Made by a program: the position numbers and the translations under genes | In this document: positions 43,629-52,214 of the stretch, piece after piece | Layout of the letters: every line of letters begins with the position of its first letter | How positions within the stretch are numbered: position 1 is the first letter of the stretch | Notes under the pieces: model-generated | The model's input: the letters and a program-made list of their open reading frames with translations, nothing else | What the model was told of the DNA's origin: nothing | Databases searched by the model: none | Origin: JABMMZ01 sp040403495 | Lineage (GTDB): Bacteria; Bacteroidota; Bacteroidia; NS11-12g; UBA955 | Direction of reading: 5' to 3' | DNA: 64,000 nt | Assembly (NCBI GenBank): GCA_040403495.1 | Contig: JBBAKM010000015.1 | Location: 10,516 to 74,515, forward strand

Positions 43629-44931
43629 TAGGGTTAGAATGTAGTATGCCATTTTCATAAACAGGAACACCATTGATAATAGTGGTGTGAATTCGGTAGT
43701 TAAAAGTATGATTCTCGAACGGACTCCATCCGCATTTGTAAAGCAATTCTTCTTTTTTTACCAATTGCGCTTTAGGTTGAACTAAAACTAAATCGGCAAA
43801 ATAGCCTTCTCTGATATAACCTCTTTCTTTCACATTGAATAGTATGGCTGGATTGTGGCACATTTTCTCAACAATCATTTCTTTGCTGATTTTATTCTGA
43901 TGATAAAAATCGAACATGGCTTGAATGCTGTGTTGAACCAAAGGACCACCCGAAGGAGCTTGAGCGTATGCTTGGTTTTTCTCGTCAAATGTATGAGGAG
44001 CATGGTCAGTCGCTATAACATCAATTCTACCATCTAGCAACGCTTCCCATATTTTTGAACGGTCATTAGCTGTTTTTACAGCAGGATTCCATTTTATGAA
44101 ATTGCCTTTTTTCTTGTAATCTTCATCCGAAAACCACAAGTGGTGAATACAAGCTTCTGAGGTTATTTTTTTGTCCTTTAATGGGATTTTATTGGTAAAT
44201 AATGTCGTTTCAATGCCTGTAGAGATATGTAAAATATGAAGACGGGTGCCGTTCTTTTTGGCTAATTCTATCGCCATGCTACTGCTCAGGTAACACGCTT
44301 TTTCTGAACGAATGAGCGGGTGGTGATGGATGTTTAATTGTTGATTGCTTTCGGCCAAATAATGCGCTAAATTGTTTTTAATGGTTTGTTCATCTTCACA
44401 ATGGGTGGCAATAATAGTGGGTGCATTGGCAAATATTTTTTCTAATACAATAGCATCATCAACCAACATGTTGCCGGTACTACTTCCCATAAATATTTTA
44501 ATGCCACAAACTGTTTTAGGGTCGGTACGCATTACCTCATCATAATTGTCATTGGTGGTGCCCATAAAGAAGGAATAGTTGGCAAAAGCATTTCTTTGCG
44601 CTATGGCATATTTGTCGGCCAACAATGCCTGAGTAACAGCTTGTGGTGATGTGTTGGGCATTTCGAAAAAGGTAGTCACTCCACCTACAGCCGCCGCTCT
44701 GCTTTCTGTCATTATATCCCCTTTGTGGGTTAATCCAGGTTCTCTAAAATGGACTTGGTCATCTATGGCTCCCGGCATTAAAAACAAGCCTTCTGCATTA
44801 ATCTCCTTGGCATGTGGGTCATTAATGGTTGAAGCTGTTTTTTCAATCCTGTCGTTTTGTATTAATACGTCTAAAACTTCCGTTTTCCCTTCATTGATAA
44901 CATGGGCTTGCTTGATGATAAATTTTGACAT
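43600..44931 (-). CDS. pyrC: Dihydroorotase (class I, Bacteroidota type)
   Basis: Closes carbamoyl-aspartate to dihydroorotate in pyrimidine synthesis. From ATG 44931 it has 443 residues. Metal-site motifs are DDQVHFREPG (Q59, H61), the lysine in CGIKIFMGSSTGN, ATHCED, LHILHIST and IATDHAPHTF. The first histidine of the usual HxH pair is a glutamine, which also occurs in other Bacteroidota enzymes. The 44949 start lies upstream of the promoter box and is unlikely. Confidence 0.93.
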   Translation of the reverse strand: MSKFIIKQAHVINEGKTEVLDVLIQNDRIEKTASTINDPHAKEINAEGLFLMPGAIDDQVHFREPGLTHKGDIMTESRAAAVGGVTTFFEMPNTSPQAVTQALLADKYAIAQRNAFANYSFFMGTTNDNYDEVMRTDPKTVCGIKIFMGSSTGNMLVDDAIVLEKIFANAPTIIATHCEDEQTIKNNLAHYLAESNQQLNIHHHPLIRSEKACYLSSSMAIELAKKNGTRLHILHISTGIETTLFTNKIPLKDKKITSEACIHHLWFSDEDYKKKGNFIKWNPAVKTANDRSKIWEALLDGRIDVIATDHAPHTFDEKNQAYAQAPSGGPLVQHSIQAMFDFYHQNKISKEMIVEKMCHNPAILFNVKERGYIREGYFADLVLVQPKAQLVKKEELLYKCGWSPFENHTFNYRIHTTIINGVPVYENGILHSNPNGQRVEFER

Positions 44932-44936
44932 TGATG

Positions 44937-44944
44937 CAAAATTA
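44937..44944 (-). promoter_or_regulatory. -7 box (TAATTTTG) of pyrC
   Basis: Minus-strand TAATTTTG at 44944-44937, only 5 nt before the pyrC ATG. A transcript from it would be leaderless or nearly so. Confidence 0.5.
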
Positions 44945-44971
44945 AACAAATTAATAATAATAAAATTAACT

Positions 44972-44979
44972 TAATTTTG
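44972..44979 (+). promoter_or_regulatory. -7 box (TAATTTTG) of pbpC
   Basis: TAATTTTG ends 8 nt before the pbpC ATG at 44988. It is the divergent counterpart of the pyrC box, 27 nt away. Confidence 0.5.
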
Positions 44980-44987
44980 AAAAATAA

Positions 44988-47291
44988 ATGAGACGAAAAG
45001 TCAATCATATATTGAATAAAACAGGCCATTTTCTGTATGGACTAGTTTTGATTTTTGTGTTGCTCAATTGGCTTGTTCCGTTTCGTTTTTCTGTCGATTA
45101 TTCTAAAAGTGTCTATGCCAAGGATGGTGAATTATTAGGGGTTTACCTTAACAAGACAGACAAATGGCGATTGCATACTTCCATCAATGACGTTTCACCT
45201 CTGTTTTTAAAATCAATACTTTTAAAAGAGGATAAATGGTTTCATTACCATTGCGGCTTTAATCCTGTTTCAATCATCAAAGCAGCTTTTAATAATACAG
45301 TTTCTGGACAAAGAAAAGGAGGTGCATCCACTATTACTATGCAAGTGGTTCGACTTATAAAACCGCAAAAAAGAACCTATGCCAATAAATTGATTGAGCT
45401 TTTTAGAGCAGTCCAATTGGAATACCAATTTTCTAAAAATGAGATATTGGAAATGTATATTAATTTATTACCCTACGGTGGCAATATAGAAGGGGTAGGG
45501 AGTGCCACTTATATTTACTTTGGCAAGTCGCCTCAAGATTTAAGTTTGTCGGAGTGTGTTACCTTGTCTATTATTCCCAATAAACCAAGCAGTTTGAATA
45601 TCAAAAAAAATCAAGCAGCCATTCAAGAAGCTAAAAATAAATGGATAAGAAAATTATCACCTTTTTTAAATTTATCTAAATCAATTATTGATGATGCATT
45701 GCTGGAGCCAATGTCAATACAATATTATCCAATGCCCAAAACTGCCCCTCAGTTTTGCAACCGATTGCTAGCCTCTAATACAGAATTAAGTAAGTATTAT
45801 TCTACCATTTCATACCCATACCAAGTTCAAGTTCAACTTTTGTTAAATCAATATGTAGAAAAGTTGAAGGAGAAAAACATCAACAATGGTAGTTTAATGG
45901 TGATTGAAAATAAAACAGGCATCGTTTTGGTGTATTGTGGGAGTAATGATTTTAACGATGCGGAACACTTTGGTCAGGTGGATGGAGTAAAGGCACTTCG
46001 TTCTCCCGGGAGTACATTGAAACCTTTTTTGTATGGTTTGTCTTTTGAAATGGGTTTATACACGCCTGAAACTGTGTTGCTTGATATTCCTGTGAATTTT
46101 GGAGCATACACTCCTGTAAATTATGATGAAACTTATAACGGTAAAATTAAGCTTAAGGAGGCTTTGGTTCAATCTTTAAATATTCCTGCGGTCAATTTGT
46201 TAAATACTATAGGGGTAAAAACGTTTAAGGGATTTTTGAAAACGAGCGGATTTTCAAATCTTCAGTCACAAGAATTGGGATTAAGTTTGGCATTGGGCGG
46301 CTGTGGTGTCACCTTGGAGGAACTTACAATGGCTTATTCTATGTTTGCAAACGAAGGTGTTTTGAAAAGGAAACAATTTCTAAAGGCAATGAACAAGACT
46401 CCTGTAAATCCTGTGTTAAGTCCTGCCGCCTCTTATTTGGTTAGTTCAATATTACAAACCGTGCAAAGGCCTGATTTGCCCTCTCAGTTGTTTAACTCTA
46501 CATTCAGAATACCTAAGGTTGCATGGAAAACAGGAACTAGTTTTGGAAGGAAAGATGCATGGGCTATAGGTTATAATAAACAATATACTGTTGGTGTGTG
46601 GATTGGCAATTTTGATGGCGAAGGGGTTGCTTCTTTAAGTGGAGGTGAAATTGCTACGCCCTTACTGTTCGAAGTTTTTAATACCATTGATTACAATTCA
46701 AAAAAACAATGGTTTAGCGAACCTAAGGGCATAAGTTATCGAGCGGTATGCAGTCAAACAGGTTATATTCCTTCCTCGGATTGTATTCAAACAATCAACG
46801 AACCTTATATCGAAAAACAAACAATTCAAAAAATATGTCAGCACAGTGTTCGCTTGAAAGTCAATAAGGATAGTTCCCTCTATTTCTGTAACAGTTGTAT
46901 CGAGGACAATCAATACATTGAAAAAATATATCCAAATTTGCCTGCAGAATTAATCAATTATTATGAACAAGAAAAAATCGTTTACAAAAAATGGCCTCAG
47001 CACAATCCAAGTTGTCAAAGGGTAGAAACTGAAGGGGAATTGAAAATAGTGTCGCCAACCCATCAGTCGGAGTATTTGGTGGAAGAAAATTCGGACAGTA
47101 AATTAATGTTAAACGCCTCTGTTGACCATCAAGCAAAAACAGTTTATTGGTATATCAATGACAAGTTGATAAGTCAATCTAATCCCAATCAAGCCGTATT
47201 TGTGAAAATGCCACTAGGGAAGTTGAAAATAACTTGTAGCGATGATTTGGGTCGTAAACAAGTGGTTTATATTACCGTTAAAAACTTTTAA
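44988..47291 (+). CDS. pbpC: Penicillin-binding protein 1C
   Basis: Class A PBP: glycosyltransferase plus transpeptidase plus the C-terminal domain special to PbpC. It has 767 residues. Membrane anchor at 12-32. Glycosyltransferase motifs are EDKWFHYHCGFNP and GGASTITMQVVRL. The transpeptidase has S342 in SPGSTLKPFLYG (SxxK), and KTGTSFGRKDAWAIGY. The last 90 residues (IVSPTHQSEYLVEEN...) form the PbpC tail domain. The usual alpha-2-macroglobulin partner is not adjacent. Its 3' end overlaps the convergent stress protein by 14 nt. Confidence 0.95.
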   Translation: MRRKVNHILNKTGHFLYGLVLIFVLLNWLVPFRFSVDYSKSVYAKDGELLGVYLNKTDKWRLHTSINDVSPLFLKSILLKEDKWFHYHCGFNPVSIIKAAFNNTVSGQRKGGASTITMQVVRLIKPQKRTYANKLIELFRAVQLEYQFSKNEILEMYINLLPYGGNIEGVGSATYIYFGKSPQDLSLSECVTLSIIPNKPSSLNIKKNQAAIQEAKNKWIRKLSPFLNLSKSIIDDALLEPMSIQYYPMPKTAPQFCNRLLASNTELSKYYSTISYPYQVQVQLLLNQYVEKLKEKNINNGSLMVIENKTGIVLVYCGSNDFNDAEHFGQVDGVKALRSPGSTLKPFLYGLSFEMGLYTPETVLLDIPVNFGAYTPVNYDETYNGKIKLKEALVQSLNIPAVNLLNTIGVKTFKGFLKTSGFSNLQSQELGLSLALGGCGVTLEELTMAYSMFANEGVLKRKQFLKAMNKTPVNPVLSPAASYLVSSILQTVQRPDLPSQLFNSTFRIPKVAWKTGTSFGRKDAWAIGYNKQYTVGVWIGNFDGEGVASLSGGEIATPLLFEVFNTIDYNSKKQWFSEPKGISYRAVCSQTGYIPSSDCIQTINEPYIEKQTIQKICQHSVRLKVNKDSSLYFCNSCIEDNQYIEKIYPNLPAELINYYEQEKIVYKKWPQHNPSCQRVETEGELKIVSPTHQSEYLVEENSDSKLMLNASVDHQAKTVYWYINDKLISQSNPNQAVFVKMPLGKLKITCSDDLGRKQVVYITVKNF

Positions 47292-48102
47292 TAATCAGAA
47301 TAGGTAAATTGGCAAAGGGGATTACTTTGTCGGAAATGCCTAAATTATAAATGCGTTCATACAGACTTAGTTCATGCGTGAAAAAGATAATCATATCACA
47401 AACGTTGTCTTGTAAATACGAGATAATTCCTGAAGGGATATCATCGTTTTTTATGAGATGATAATGGATTTTAGGGTATAATTGTTTGTCAATAAACTTT
47501 TTGAAGGCAAGTTCAATTTCATTGGTCTTTTCAAGTTTTTGTTTGCTTACATGAACTATTTCAATGTAGGCGTTGAAAAGTAAAGCGAAAGGAATGACGG
47601 TGTTTAATTGGTATTCAATTTCACTTAGATTGGCAGGCAACGCTATCTTTTTTATTGGATTAAACAGTGTGTTTCCGGGGATAGCAAGAACAGGCACCGA
47701 ACATCGGTTAATCACAGAAAGAGTGACACTGCCCATAATGATGGATTCTATGCCGCTTCTCCCGTGGGTTGCAAGAACAACCATGTCGCATTCAGATTTG
47801 TGAGCAAACTGACATATTTCAACGTCTACTTTGGGAGCATGTGAAATATGGTATTGAATGTTTTTTAAATTCGGGAATTCCTTTTGTAAATCAGAAACCA
47901 TTAGGTTTAGTTCATTTACGCCGTCATTTTCCAACAAATCATCTAGTTTTTTTGAGTTAAAAACCCCCGATTTAAGCATCATCGGTTGGTGAATGACATA
48001 CAATAACTCTAAGTCCATCAATAAGTAATTGGCGAGGGCAGCGGCATATTTTACGCCATTGATAGAGATTGGAGATAAATCTGTAGGTGCAAGAATTTTC
48101 AC
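47278..48102 (-). CDS. Universal stress protein, tandem-domain
   Basis: 274 residues, starting at GTG 48102. The first UspA domain (1-145) opens with MKILAPTDLSPISINGVKYA and has the ATP-binding motif THGRSGIESIIMGSVTLSVI. The second domain (about 150-274) is degenerate: its end is THELSLYERIYNLGISDKVIPF, lacking the G-2x-G-9x-GS/T motif. This one-functional-domain layout is common in the tandem type. Role: stress or energy-state sensing, by family only. Confidence 0.9.
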   Translation of the reverse strand: MKILAPTDLSPISINGVKYAAALANYLLMDLELLYVIHQPMMLKSGVFNSKKLDDLLENDGVNELNLMVSDLQKEFPNLKNIQYHISHAPKVDVEICQFAHKSECDMVVLATHGRSGIESIIMGSVTLSVINRCSVPVLAIPGNTLFNPIKKIALPANLSEIEYQLNTVIPFALLFNAYIEIVHVSKQKLEKTNEIELAFKKFIDKQLYPKIHYHLIKNDDIPSGIISYLQDNVCDMIIFFTHELSLYERIYNLGISDKVIPFANLPILIIKSF

Positions 48103-48178
48103 AGAAAAAAATAAGTTTACGAAAATAGAGTCAGCAGTAAATAAAGAAAATGACCTACATCAGTATTTTGTTATTTTT

Positions 48179-48517
48179 TTATAGAATAGTTAATTCTTTG
48201 GACGGGTCCCAAAAAACTTCTTTGAAGTTCGTGATTTGGTTTTCTTCGATTTTTATCCCTTCTTGTGTAAGTAAATCTGCCATTTTATTTCCGCCAAAAT
48301 GACTTTTTCCTGTCAGTAATCCGTTACGGTTTACCACTCGGTGCGCTGGTATAGAATAGGATAGATGATGCGAAGCGTTCATGGCCCATCCAACCATTCT
48401 GCTCGATTGTTTACTTCCTAAATAAGCCGCAATTGCCCCATAAGAGGTGACTCTCCCCTCAGGAATTAATTCCACAACTTGATATACACTTTCAAAAAAT
48501 AAATTATTTTTATTCAT
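48179..48517 (-). CDS. Alkyltransferase-like protein (ATL, MGMT fold without the active cysteine)
   Basis: 112 residues from ATG 48517. It has the whole DNA-binding core of methylguanine methyltransferases (RVTSYGAIAAYLG, SSRMVGWAMNAS) and SIPAHRVVNRNG, where alanine A58 replaces the alkyl-acceptor cysteine of PCHRV. This is the ATL signature. Such proteins bind O6-alkylguanine and hand it to nucleotide excision repair. A promoter box at 48535-48542 favours the 48517 start over ATG 48529. Confidence 0.93.
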   Translation of the reverse strand: MNKNNLFFESVYQVVELIPEGRVTSYGAIAAYLGSKQSSRMVGWAMNASHHLSYSIPAHRVVNRNGLLTGKSHFGGNKMADLLTQEGIKIEENQITNFKEVFWDPSKELTIL

Positions 48518-48534
48518 AGAGAAAACCATTTTGG

Positions 48535-48542
48535 CAAAATTA
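48535..48542 (-). promoter_or_regulatory. -7 box (TAATTTTG) of the ATL gene
   Basis: Minus-strand TAATTTTG at 48542-48535, 17 nt before ATG 48517, and only 5 nt before ATG 48529. It abuts the TTG that serves the divergent gene at 48531-48533. Confidence 0.5.
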
Positions 48543-48549
48543 TTGTCTG

Positions 48550-48557
48550 TATATTTG
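48550..48557 (+). promoter_or_regulatory. -7 box (TATATTTG) of the thioredoxin-fold gene
   Basis: TATATTTG, with a TTG at 48531-48533, 16 nt upstream (one short of the 17-23 range). The ATG at 48583 is 25 nt downstream. Confidence 0.5.
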
Positions 48558-48582
48558 CTAAAAAACCTTACAATATTAATTA

Positions 48583-50202
48583 ATGAAAAGAATATTTCTA
48601 TTTAAATCGTTTGTTTTCGCCTTTTTAACCCTTTTATCTACGGATATTTTATGGGCACAAAAGTCAGGAAAAAAAGAAACAACAGCACCAGCAACCCAAG
48701 TTTCTAACCCAACTGTAACTTCTCCAACTAGCTCAACTTCCGATTTTGATTACAAAAATCCGGGTAGGCCCAAAGGGAATTATTCTATTAAAGTTAAAAT
48801 TAAAGGATTGCAAAATGTGCCACTTTACCTTGCGGATAACTTTGGTGACAAAAATTACATGAGAGACACCTGTATTTTAGATGAAAATGGGGTAGGTGTT
48901 TTTACAGGAAATCCAAAGTTACAAAGAGGTTTGTATTTAATTGTTTTCCCAAGTATGGCATCCTACTACGAATTGCCAATTACAGATGATCAAGATTTTT
49001 ATTTCGAAGCAGACACTTCCATGGATGAGTCTAAAGTTAAAGTAACAGGTTCTGAGGAAAATGAGGTTTTTGCTCAATTTCAAGGAAAAATGTACAGCTA
49101 TGGCAGAGAAAGATACAAGCTTGACCAAGAATTTAAAAAAGCAAAAGAGTTGAATAACACCGCATTGTCAACTTTTGTAAAAGCTCAAATGGATTCAATG
49201 GATAAGTTGAACTTTAAAGTTAGAGAAAATTATATTGCCCAATATCCAAACCATTTGTTAACCAAAATATTTAAAGCATTTCAACCCATCAAATTTCCAG
49301 AGAATGTAAAGTTGGATTCTATGCAGGAGTATTATTTTTATAAAACCCACTTTTGGGACAATATAGATTTTACAGAAGATGGATTAATTCGTGCACCTAA
49401 AGGTTTATTGGTGAATAAATTGAATGATTTTATTGACCGAGTAGTTTTCCAAGATCCTGACAGTTTGGTTTCTGCAGTGGATCAAGTATTAGGAAAAACA
49501 ATCATCCATACAGAGACTCAAAAATATTTTGTACAATACCTAACCACGAAGTTTCAAGACAGAAAAATAATGTGTCAAGACAATGTAACGGTACACATGA
49601 TTAATACCATTTATTGTCAAGGGAAAGCGTGGTGGTATGACGACACTGCTAACTTAAGAAAAATGTGTGAAGAGGCTAAAAATGCAACGCCAACCATGTG
49701 TGGTAAAATAGCGCCCAATCTTAAAATGCAAGACACCAGTGGTCGTTTTCATATCCTGTATGAAAAATTAGGTAAGGTTACAATCGTGTTTTTTTACGAC
49801 CCAACTTGTGGACATTGTAAAGAGGTTATACCTGTGGTGAGCAAGGTTCACAAAAAATTGAAAAACAAAGGCGTAGTTGTTTATGCGATTTCTACAGAAG
49901 GAAAATATGCAGAATGGAAAAAACTAATGCAAACCAATCCTGATTTAAGTCAATGGATTAATGTATGCAAGACAGACCGAAATTATCCATGGCCTATTTA
50001 CCGTCAAGACTACAACATTACCGCCAATCCAACCTTGTTTGTGTTAGATGAAAATGCGAAAATTATAGGCAAGAAAATAGATGAACATCAATTGGAGTTT
50101 TTTGTAGAGTCTATTCTATACGAAAAAGGATTGATAGATTACAAACCGACGCTTCCAAAAGAGAAGCCAGCCAAACCAAGCACAACCGAAGCGAACCAAT
50201 AG
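48583..50202 (+). CDS. Secreted thioredoxin-fold protein with DUF4369/DUF5106-type N-terminal region
   Basis: 539 residues. A signal peptide is seen at the N-terminus (FVFAFLTLLSTDILWAQ). The N-terminal region (60-180) resembles DUF4369 and the middle (190-370) is helical and DUF5106-like. The C-terminal TlpA/thioredoxin domain has C409-G-H-C412 in FFYDPTCGHCKEVIPV. A Pro/Lys-rich tail ends the protein. It may be a periplasmic thiol-disulfide exchanger or cytochrome c assembly helper. A terminator follows directly. Confidence 0.85.
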   Translation: MKRIFLFKSFVFAFLTLLSTDILWAQKSGKKETTAPATQVSNPTVTSPTSSTSDFDYKNPGRPKGNYSIKVKIKGLQNVPLYLADNFGDKNYMRDTCILDENGVGVFTGNPKLQRGLYLIVFPSMASYYELPITDDQDFYFEADTSMDESKVKVTGSEENEVFAQFQGKMYSYGRERYKLDQEFKKAKELNNTALSTFVKAQMDSMDKLNFKVRENYIAQYPNHLLTKIFKAFQPIKFPENVKLDSMQEYYFYKTHFWDNIDFTEDGLIRAPKGLLVNKLNDFIDRVVFQDPDSLVSAVDQVLGKTIIHTETQKYFVQYLTTKFQDRKIMCQDNVTVHMINTIYCQGKAWWYDDTANLRKMCEEAKNATPTMCGKIAPNLKMQDTSGRFHILYEKLGKVTIVFFYDPTCGHCKEVIPVVSKVHKKLKNKGVVVYAISTEGKYAEWKKLMQTNPDLSQWINVCKTDRNYPWPIYRQDYNITANPTLFVLDENAKIIGKKIDEHQLEFFVESILYEKGLIDYKPTLPKEKPAKPSTTEANQ

Positions 50203-50221
50203 TTATTTATTTTGATTCAAG

Positions 50222-50248
50222 AAAGCCAGCTAAATGCTGGCTTTTTTG
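50222..50248 (+). terminator. Intrinsic terminator after the thioredoxin-fold gene
   Basis: AAAGCCAGC (50222-50230), TAAAT, GCTGGCTTT (50236-50244) then TTTT. A perfect 9-bp stem, 20 nt after the stop codon. It also sits 4 nt from the 3' end of the convergent gene at 50252. Confidence 0.85.
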
Positions 50249-50251
50249 TTT

Positions 50252-50917
50252 TTAGATACCCAAAGCTTTTCTGCCTCGGTTGTATATTTCACCAAATCTA
50301 AGGCTAAATCCATAGGTGTAAAAGGGGCCTGAATATTGAGGGGCAAATGTGGAAATACGGGTGCCTGCACCAGCGCCAAACCACAACCACCATTTTATTT
50401 TGTAGCTGGCATAAAAACCAACTTCAATAGGCATTGTAAATTCTCGTTTAAATTGTAAGGTTTTTTTGGAGTTGTATAACTGGTCCCAACCTGTACCTAA
50501 TCCAATGGCAACAGGAAATGTTAATCGCCAACGCTTGGAATTGTAAAAGTAATATTCGCCCCCAATATTAAAATAAGCAGTACCATAGGTGGATTTAATC
50601 GTGTTGGAATCGGTTTTCCCGAATTCAGCGGTTGGGTTGTCATAAATCCTACTTTTATCTCCCAATGTAGAATAATAGCCTAAAAACAAGTTGGTTCTGT
50701 TGTTGAATGAGTAACCGGCTTGTAACCCAAACATTTTTAAATTTAATCCTTGTATAATGCTGTTTTTGCCATCCAAACAGATGTAAAACTCCTTTTTATA
50801 AGTTAAATCCTTACGAATACTGTCTACTATTCCCAGCTTAAAATTCACTTTGTTTTGTGATTTTAAGGGGTTATTTGCCATAACAAGAACAGCGGTAAGT
50901 ATAAGAATGCGTTTCAA
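50252..50917 (-). CDS. Outer-membrane beta-barrel-like protein
   Basis: 221 residues from TTG 50917 (signal LKRILILTAVLVMANNPLKSQ); TTG 50929 is the alternative, but lies across a near-consensus TTTCTTTG box. The mature part has repeating strands (FGLQAGYSFNNRTNLFLGYYS, EVGFYASYKIKWWLWFGAGAG) ending in GFSLRFGEIYNRG. No family was recognised. It is read towards the terminator of the opposite gene. Confidence 0.7.
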   Translation of the reverse strand: MKRILILTAVLVMANNPLKSQNKVNFKLGIVDSIRKDLTYKKEFYICLDGKNSIIQGLNLKMFGLQAGYSFNNRTNLFLGYYSTLGDKSRIYDNPTAEFGKTDSNTIKSTYGTAYFNIGGEYYFYNSKRWRLTFPVAIGLGTGWDQLYNSKKTLQFKREFTMPIEVGFYASYKIKWWLWFGAGAGTRISTFAPQYSGPFYTYGFSLRFGEIYNRGRKALGI

Positions 50918-50973
50918 AATAAGTAACAAAGAAACACTTTAAATTACAAAAAATCATTGCATCTTTGTAACAA

Positions 50974-51540
50974 GTGTTGATAGCTGTAGAGATAGTGTCT
51001 TTTTTATTAACTTTCGTGTATTTGTATTATGCTGAAAAGTTAAACCCTTACGCTTGGCTGTTTGGTATTTTGGCATCTTGTTGTAGTGTCTATTTTTTTT
51101 ACCAAATCGGTCTTTGGGCCAGTCTTTGGCTCAATACCATCTATTTGGTTCAGGGGGTCAATGGTTTTGTAAAATGGAAGTTTTTTTTGAAACAAACCAA
51201 TCCTTTGAATAAAGTGACAAAAAAAGGTCACCTGTTTATTGTGCTTGGTATAGTGGTGTTAAGTATTTTGTTGTATAAGGTTTTATTGTCTTTCCCAACC
51301 ATTAAAATGAATTATTTTGATTTGCTTTTGGCATTAGGTTCCATTACTGCTACCTATTTAGAAATTCAAAAGGAGGGGTCTTGTTGGAAATATTGGATTG
51401 TGTTTAATCTGGCTTATGCCGTTTTATACTTGTCTCAATCGTTATACATATATGCTCTTTTAATGCTGCTGCTGTCCATGTATTCATTTAAAATCAATCA
51501 AATATGGATGCACAAATTAAGGTTAAATAAATTGTCCTAA
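50974..51540 (+). CDS. PnuC-like nicotinamide riboside transporter
   Basis: 188 residues with seven or so membrane segments, starting at GTG 50974. The motif TIYLVQGVNGFVKWKFF corresponds to the PnuC half-signature (NxxYxxxxxxGWxxW) but with substitutions, so the substrate may be altered. The last two helices (YWIVFNLAYAVLYLSQSLYIYALLMLLLS) match the family's NWxxxDxxxxxLY region loosely. nadE in the same window would use its product. Its end overlaps the convergent LysE gene by 18 nt. Confidence 0.75.
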   Translation: MLIAVEIVSFLLTFVYLYYAEKLNPYAWLFGILASCCSVYFFYQIGLWASLWLNTIYLVQGVNGFVKWKFFLKQTNPLNKVTKKGHLFIVLGIVVLSILLYKVLLSFPTIKMNYFDLLLALGSITATYLEIQKEGSCWKYWIVFNLAYAVLYLSQSLYIYALLMLLLSMYSFKINQIWMHKLRLNKLS

Positions 51541-52149
51541 TGCCAATTTTAAACCCACAAGTAAAAAGATAATTCCCGAAATCCTATTCACCCAAATAAA
51601 CCATTTAGGTTGTATGAATGGTTTTATTTTATAGGCGCCGTAGGCAATTAAAAACTCAACCAAGAAAATACTGACTAAACTGCTGGCAAAAAAAACTATT
51701 TTATCATTCAATTGGTAGTCGAAACGAATGGTAAGCATGGAACTGATAGTAAGCCAACTGAAAAAATTAACAGGATTTACGACATTGATTAAGAAACCAT
51801 TGGAAATGAAATAAAAAACAGAATTATTAGGATTGTCAAAAGCAATGCCTTCTTTGATGTTTACATTTTTTTTGAAGAACATAAATAGCCCCATTAGTGC
51901 TAAAATGCTACCTCCCGCAACAGAAATTAATAGTTCGTATTGTTTTAAGAACACAGCAAATCCGTGACTTAAAAGCGCTAAACTGATAAAAATGATGTCA
52001 CTTGCTATGACCCCCAAAGCAATGTAAACACCTGTTTTGTAACCATAAATCAAACTGTTTCTAATAAGGGCAAAAAAAACAGTCCCAAGCATTAAACTGA
52101 GTGCTATGCCTGTTACAAAACCTTGGAAAGAACATGTCAAAAAATGCAT
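51523..52149 (-). CDS. LysE-family amino-acid exporter-like protein
   Basis: 208 residues, six membrane helices. The N-terminal GFVTGIALSLMLGTVFFALIRNSLIYGYKTGVYIALGVIASD holds the family's conserved G-xxxxPG-like and A/G-x4-G-xxxxD features, although the usual PGP is LGT here. The C-terminus SGIIFLLVGLKLAL is the last helix. It likely exports an amino acid; the substrate is unknown. Divergent from rbfA. Confidence 0.82.
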   Translation of the reverse strand: MHFLTCSFQGFVTGIALSLMLGTVFFALIRNSLIYGYKTGVYIALGVIASDIIFISLALLSHGFAVFLKQYELLISVAGGSILALMGLFMFFKKNVNIKEGIAFDNPNNSVFYFISNGFLINVVNPVNFFSWLTISSMLTIRFDYQLNDKIVFFASSLVSIFLVEFLIAYGAYKIKPFIQPKWFIWVNRISGIIFLLVGLKLALGQFI

Positions 52150-52196
52150 ACTTATAAATTATTTTATTAAATGCTTAAAATAAGCGTTGCAAATTA

Positions 52197-52204
52197 TAAC
52201 TTTG
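52197..52204 (+). promoter_or_regulatory. -7 box (TAACTTTG) of rbfA
   Basis: TAACTTTG ends 10 nt before the rbfA ATG at 52215. A TTG at 52187-52189 is too near (7 nt) to be the -33. Confidence 0.5.
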
Positions 52205-52214
52205 CAATTGAATA

